Positions 61,431 through 64,000 of a stretch of 64,000 nt of DNA are shown here, piece by piece. Numbering within the stretch: position 1 is the first letter of the stretch; each line of letters starts with the position of its first letter. The notes below the pieces were generated by a model that worked only from the letters and a program-made list of their open reading frames with translations, ran no database searches and was not told the DNA's origin. This stretch comes from Epiperipatus broadwayi. Lineage: Eukaryota > Onychophora > Udeonychophora > Euonychophora > Peripatidae. A program made the position numbers and the translations under genes. The stretch covers positions 2,627,335 through 2,691,334 of the forward strand of contig JAQFVV010006271.1 of NCBI GenBank assembly GCA_028023455.1, given 5' to 3'.

Positions 61431-62775
61431 ATTAAATTGTAGATGCATTGTCAGGATAAATTTTTATTTTAATGGTTATAAATAAATTTGTTTAGATCAA
61501 ATATGTAGTTATTGCCTATGGATTGCCTTAGAAAAGAAAAGAAGAGTGAGGTATGTGTATTATTGCCCTTGACATATGCTACAAACTTGCATATTGAGTC
61601 CAAATTAACTTATAATGATGTAATCAGCAAGTTTTACTGCATATTATACCTTAAGCAGATTTAACATACAAACGTTTTGGAATCTATTTAGTCTTTAGAT
61701 ACGAATAGTAATGTCAATATATCTCTCATAAAATAAGTGAATTTTGTCTATTATTTTATTTTATTATACACAACAATTTCATGTTTAGTTCATCTAGAAA
61801 GTCACTATTCTTTAATTGTATAGTCTTAGATAAAAGTTGTTCCAGCATTTGTGATTTTTAACAGTTTGATTGGATCTGGTATAAGTTAATATTGTAATAT
61901 GTATTTGGCTTTAATGAATGTAGTAAATAGCTTCAGATAAATAATAATTCAATACACTTTTACTGTTGGGGAAAATCTATGATGATTGACAATAATTTTG
62001 AGGTTAATACCCAAATAGATGATATTTAATGAGTTTCATTTTCACATTGAATTAATCAAATAGTTAAACGTTCTAATTGTATTTTTTTGACAAAGTCATT
62101 TAATGTCTATAATAAATCAACAATTCTTTTACTGTAGCACTAACAATATGAGTTTTCATTATTGGGTATACTATTCGTGTAGAATAGAATTTAATTTTGG
62201 TATTAGATATTGTTAGCATTACTTTTTTTTTTTTTAGATAAACGCTTAATTTTACGTTTGTTAGAGCAATTGAGTATTATAAGAAATGTTGAAAGAGTGA
62301 CAGTGAACTTTAATGGAATCATCTTTTTTAATAAATAAATGCAGTAAAAATAATTTATATATATATTCATTTGAATGCTTTTCAATATATTTAAGCCCAT
62401 GAGTTATAGGTAATGCCCCTAAATATTATGAAATAATCAAATACAAAGGCTACAGATTACATACATATGCCAAGATAAGGCAGAAAAAAGCTGTTTTGTA
62501 ACTTCTTCGACTTTGTTTAGGAAATAAGTCAAAGTATACTGCATTTAAAAAAATATGGAACAATAATCGTTGAAAAATTCTTCTACTGGACTTAGAAGGT
62601 TTTAAAAGTCTTATATAGTTTTCTTTCTTTTTCATTTTTAATTGAATAAAACTGTTACAGTTGTTGTTTCCAATATCTAGTAGTAGTTATTAATGCAGAA
62701 ATAAAAATTGTTAAAACGTAGAATAATACTAGCAAACAAAACAAATCAATGGAAGCTTTAAAATCTATTTAATGT
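61431..62775. other. Intergenic DNA, nothing recognised
   Basis: AT-rich sequence; the - strand open frames at 62203-62400 and 62450-62635 show no family resemblance. Confidence 0.45.
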
Positions 62776-62779
62776 GCTA

Positions 62780-63990
62780 CAAATCTGATCAGGTGGTGGA
62801 TTATCATCTATGTCAGCTTCTATTGTGTTACATTCTTGCTTTTCCTCATTAGAGTGGGTTAGCTTAAGTTCTTTTTTAGGTTTCTCAGATTGATCTTCCA
62901 GATTAGAACTAGCTTTAATAAATACCGATGGTATTAAACCTTCACTCTTGTCTTGTCACAACTGGTCAATATGTTTTGTAATAGTTTGCATTTGTTCAAA
63001 CCATTACAACTTGTTTTAACAGATGTTGTTTACCATTGTTTTTGTCCAAAATTTATTTAGGCTATTTTTTGTTCACACTTGTTCATCTGCCATGAACTTA
63101 CGCATGATAGATTCTAGTTTAGTGTAATTCAGGAACACAGCTTGTAATCTAAATATAGATCTGAATGTGATTTTCATGTTGGCATATAGTGATGGTACAG
63201 GAGTGCAATAAAATTGATTTCTGTATTTTCATTTTTCTAATTCATTTATTGATACTTTCAAATTTTGGACATCTTTCAATCTGTTAGATTGAAGCTGGTA
63301 AAGGGGCATGATTATGTGGTTTTATCCCCCAATCATTAACACTTCTTTGAACTTGTTTGATGTGAATGCAGCCCCATTGCCAGGAACTAAGTTTCATGAA
63401 GGCCATGATATGAAAAAAAATCATATAATTATTTGAATACCTCATTGAAACTAGTGTTCTTAATTAATTTGTATTCTGCCCTCCCTGGGTATGCACTGAC
63501 CACCATAAAAATAATTATTCTTTAAATGGGCATATGTAATCAACATGAATGTGTTGCCACAGTCTTAATGCTTTAACCCATTCCTCACAATATTTAGATG
63601 GCATTCTGACTCATGATTGACAATTACTGCATCTTTTAAATGATATCAAAAATAATATTTGGCCACAATACATAGCTACAGGCTAAAACTTTTGCTCTGA
63701 CTATGCCTAATTACAAAATTAAATCTCTACCGTTAACAGAGATTACAATATGATTGACCATCAGAATATAGCCTTTACAAACTGTTCAATTATCACTATA
63801 ATTCCATAATTCTTTATGGAGAAATTTTGAATGTTTATTAAGTCAACCTCTCTGTATTTGACATATAATCTACTCATAACGACAATCTTCCTTTGTCCAG
63901 CCTGCTACTGTTTTTTTTGTTAAGAACATGTGACATTAGCAAAGTTATATAATCGATTTTAATTTTTATTTCGCTCTTGGTCTTGTCTGG
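62780..63990 (-). pseudogene. Decayed Ty3/gypsy retrotransposon integrase, - strand
   Basis: From high to low coordinate the - strand reads RAKVLACSYVWWPNI (about 63695-63650), the HHCC-finger region of a Ty3/gypsy integrase, then a CQ-containing piece. HIHVDYICPFKE (about 63560-63525) follows, holding the first catalytic aspartate, and then GNGAAFTSNKFKE (about 63375-63340), in which the second catalytic aspartate, normally SDNG..F, has decayed. Next is NHIIMPLYQLQSNRLKD (about 63325-63275), the H.P.HPQSNG..E block with the glutamate lost. The tail near 62800-62900 (EKPKKELKLTHSNEEKQE) is a charged C-terminal region. Many stops. Reverse transcriptase and RNase H would lie beyond 64000. Confidence 0.78.
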
Positions 63991-64000
63991 AATATAGGAT

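Overview
The window is AT-rich eukaryotic DNA, about three-quarters A+T by eye. It looks like a repeat-laden chromosome of an invertebrate animal: one small gene spread over 32 kb by very long introns, GT-AG splice sites, GIY-YIG Penelope-like elements, hAT, pogo/Tigger, mariner, LINE and Ty3/gypsy remnants, tRNA-derived SINEs, and (AT)n(GT)n, (CA)n(TA)n and (AAT)n microsatellites. A cephalopod mollusc would fit this mixture, but a spider, planarian or cnidarian cannot be excluded from the sequence alone. No bacterial-type genes, CRISPR arrays or intact tRNA/rRNA genes were seen.

The only convincing host gene runs on the + strand from 4594 to 36895. Three coding exons (4594-4648, 24566-24712, 36744-36895), both introns in phase 1, encode a 117-residue secreted protein. 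It has a signal peptide and then 12 cysteines in two related six-cysteine modules, one module per exon. Intron 1 is about 20 kb and intron 2 about 12 kb.

Region by region: 1-600 holds an open Penelope endonuclease end cut by the window edge. 5-24 kb (intron 1) holds three long foldback inverted repeats, a pogo/Tigger remnant, a tRNA-Gly-headed SINE, a tandem duplication with C-tracts, and one copy of a dispersed repeat. 24.7-36.7 kb (intron 2) holds a decayed hAT transposase, a (TTA)n array, a Penelope fragment, a mariner fragment, two decayed Penelope-like reverse transcriptases back to back, and the second copy of the dispersed repeat just before exon 3. 37-47 kb is mostly featureless apart from two AAT arrays, a second SINE, a CTCF-like site and a GC-richer repeat. 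47.9-48.6 kb is a LINE endonuclease remnant. 53.6-58.7 kb is a nest of Penelope-like copies in opposing orientations. 60.5-61.4 kb is a nested foldback element. 62.8-64 kb is a decayed Ty3/gypsy integrase on the - strand.

There is no operon-like cooperation here: the window is one host gene embedded in transposon debris. The recurring themes are inverted repeats at many scales and Penelope-like copies that diverge head-to-head. The three foldbacks in intron 1 would form double-stranded RNA in the pre-mRNA if the gene is transcribed as modelled.
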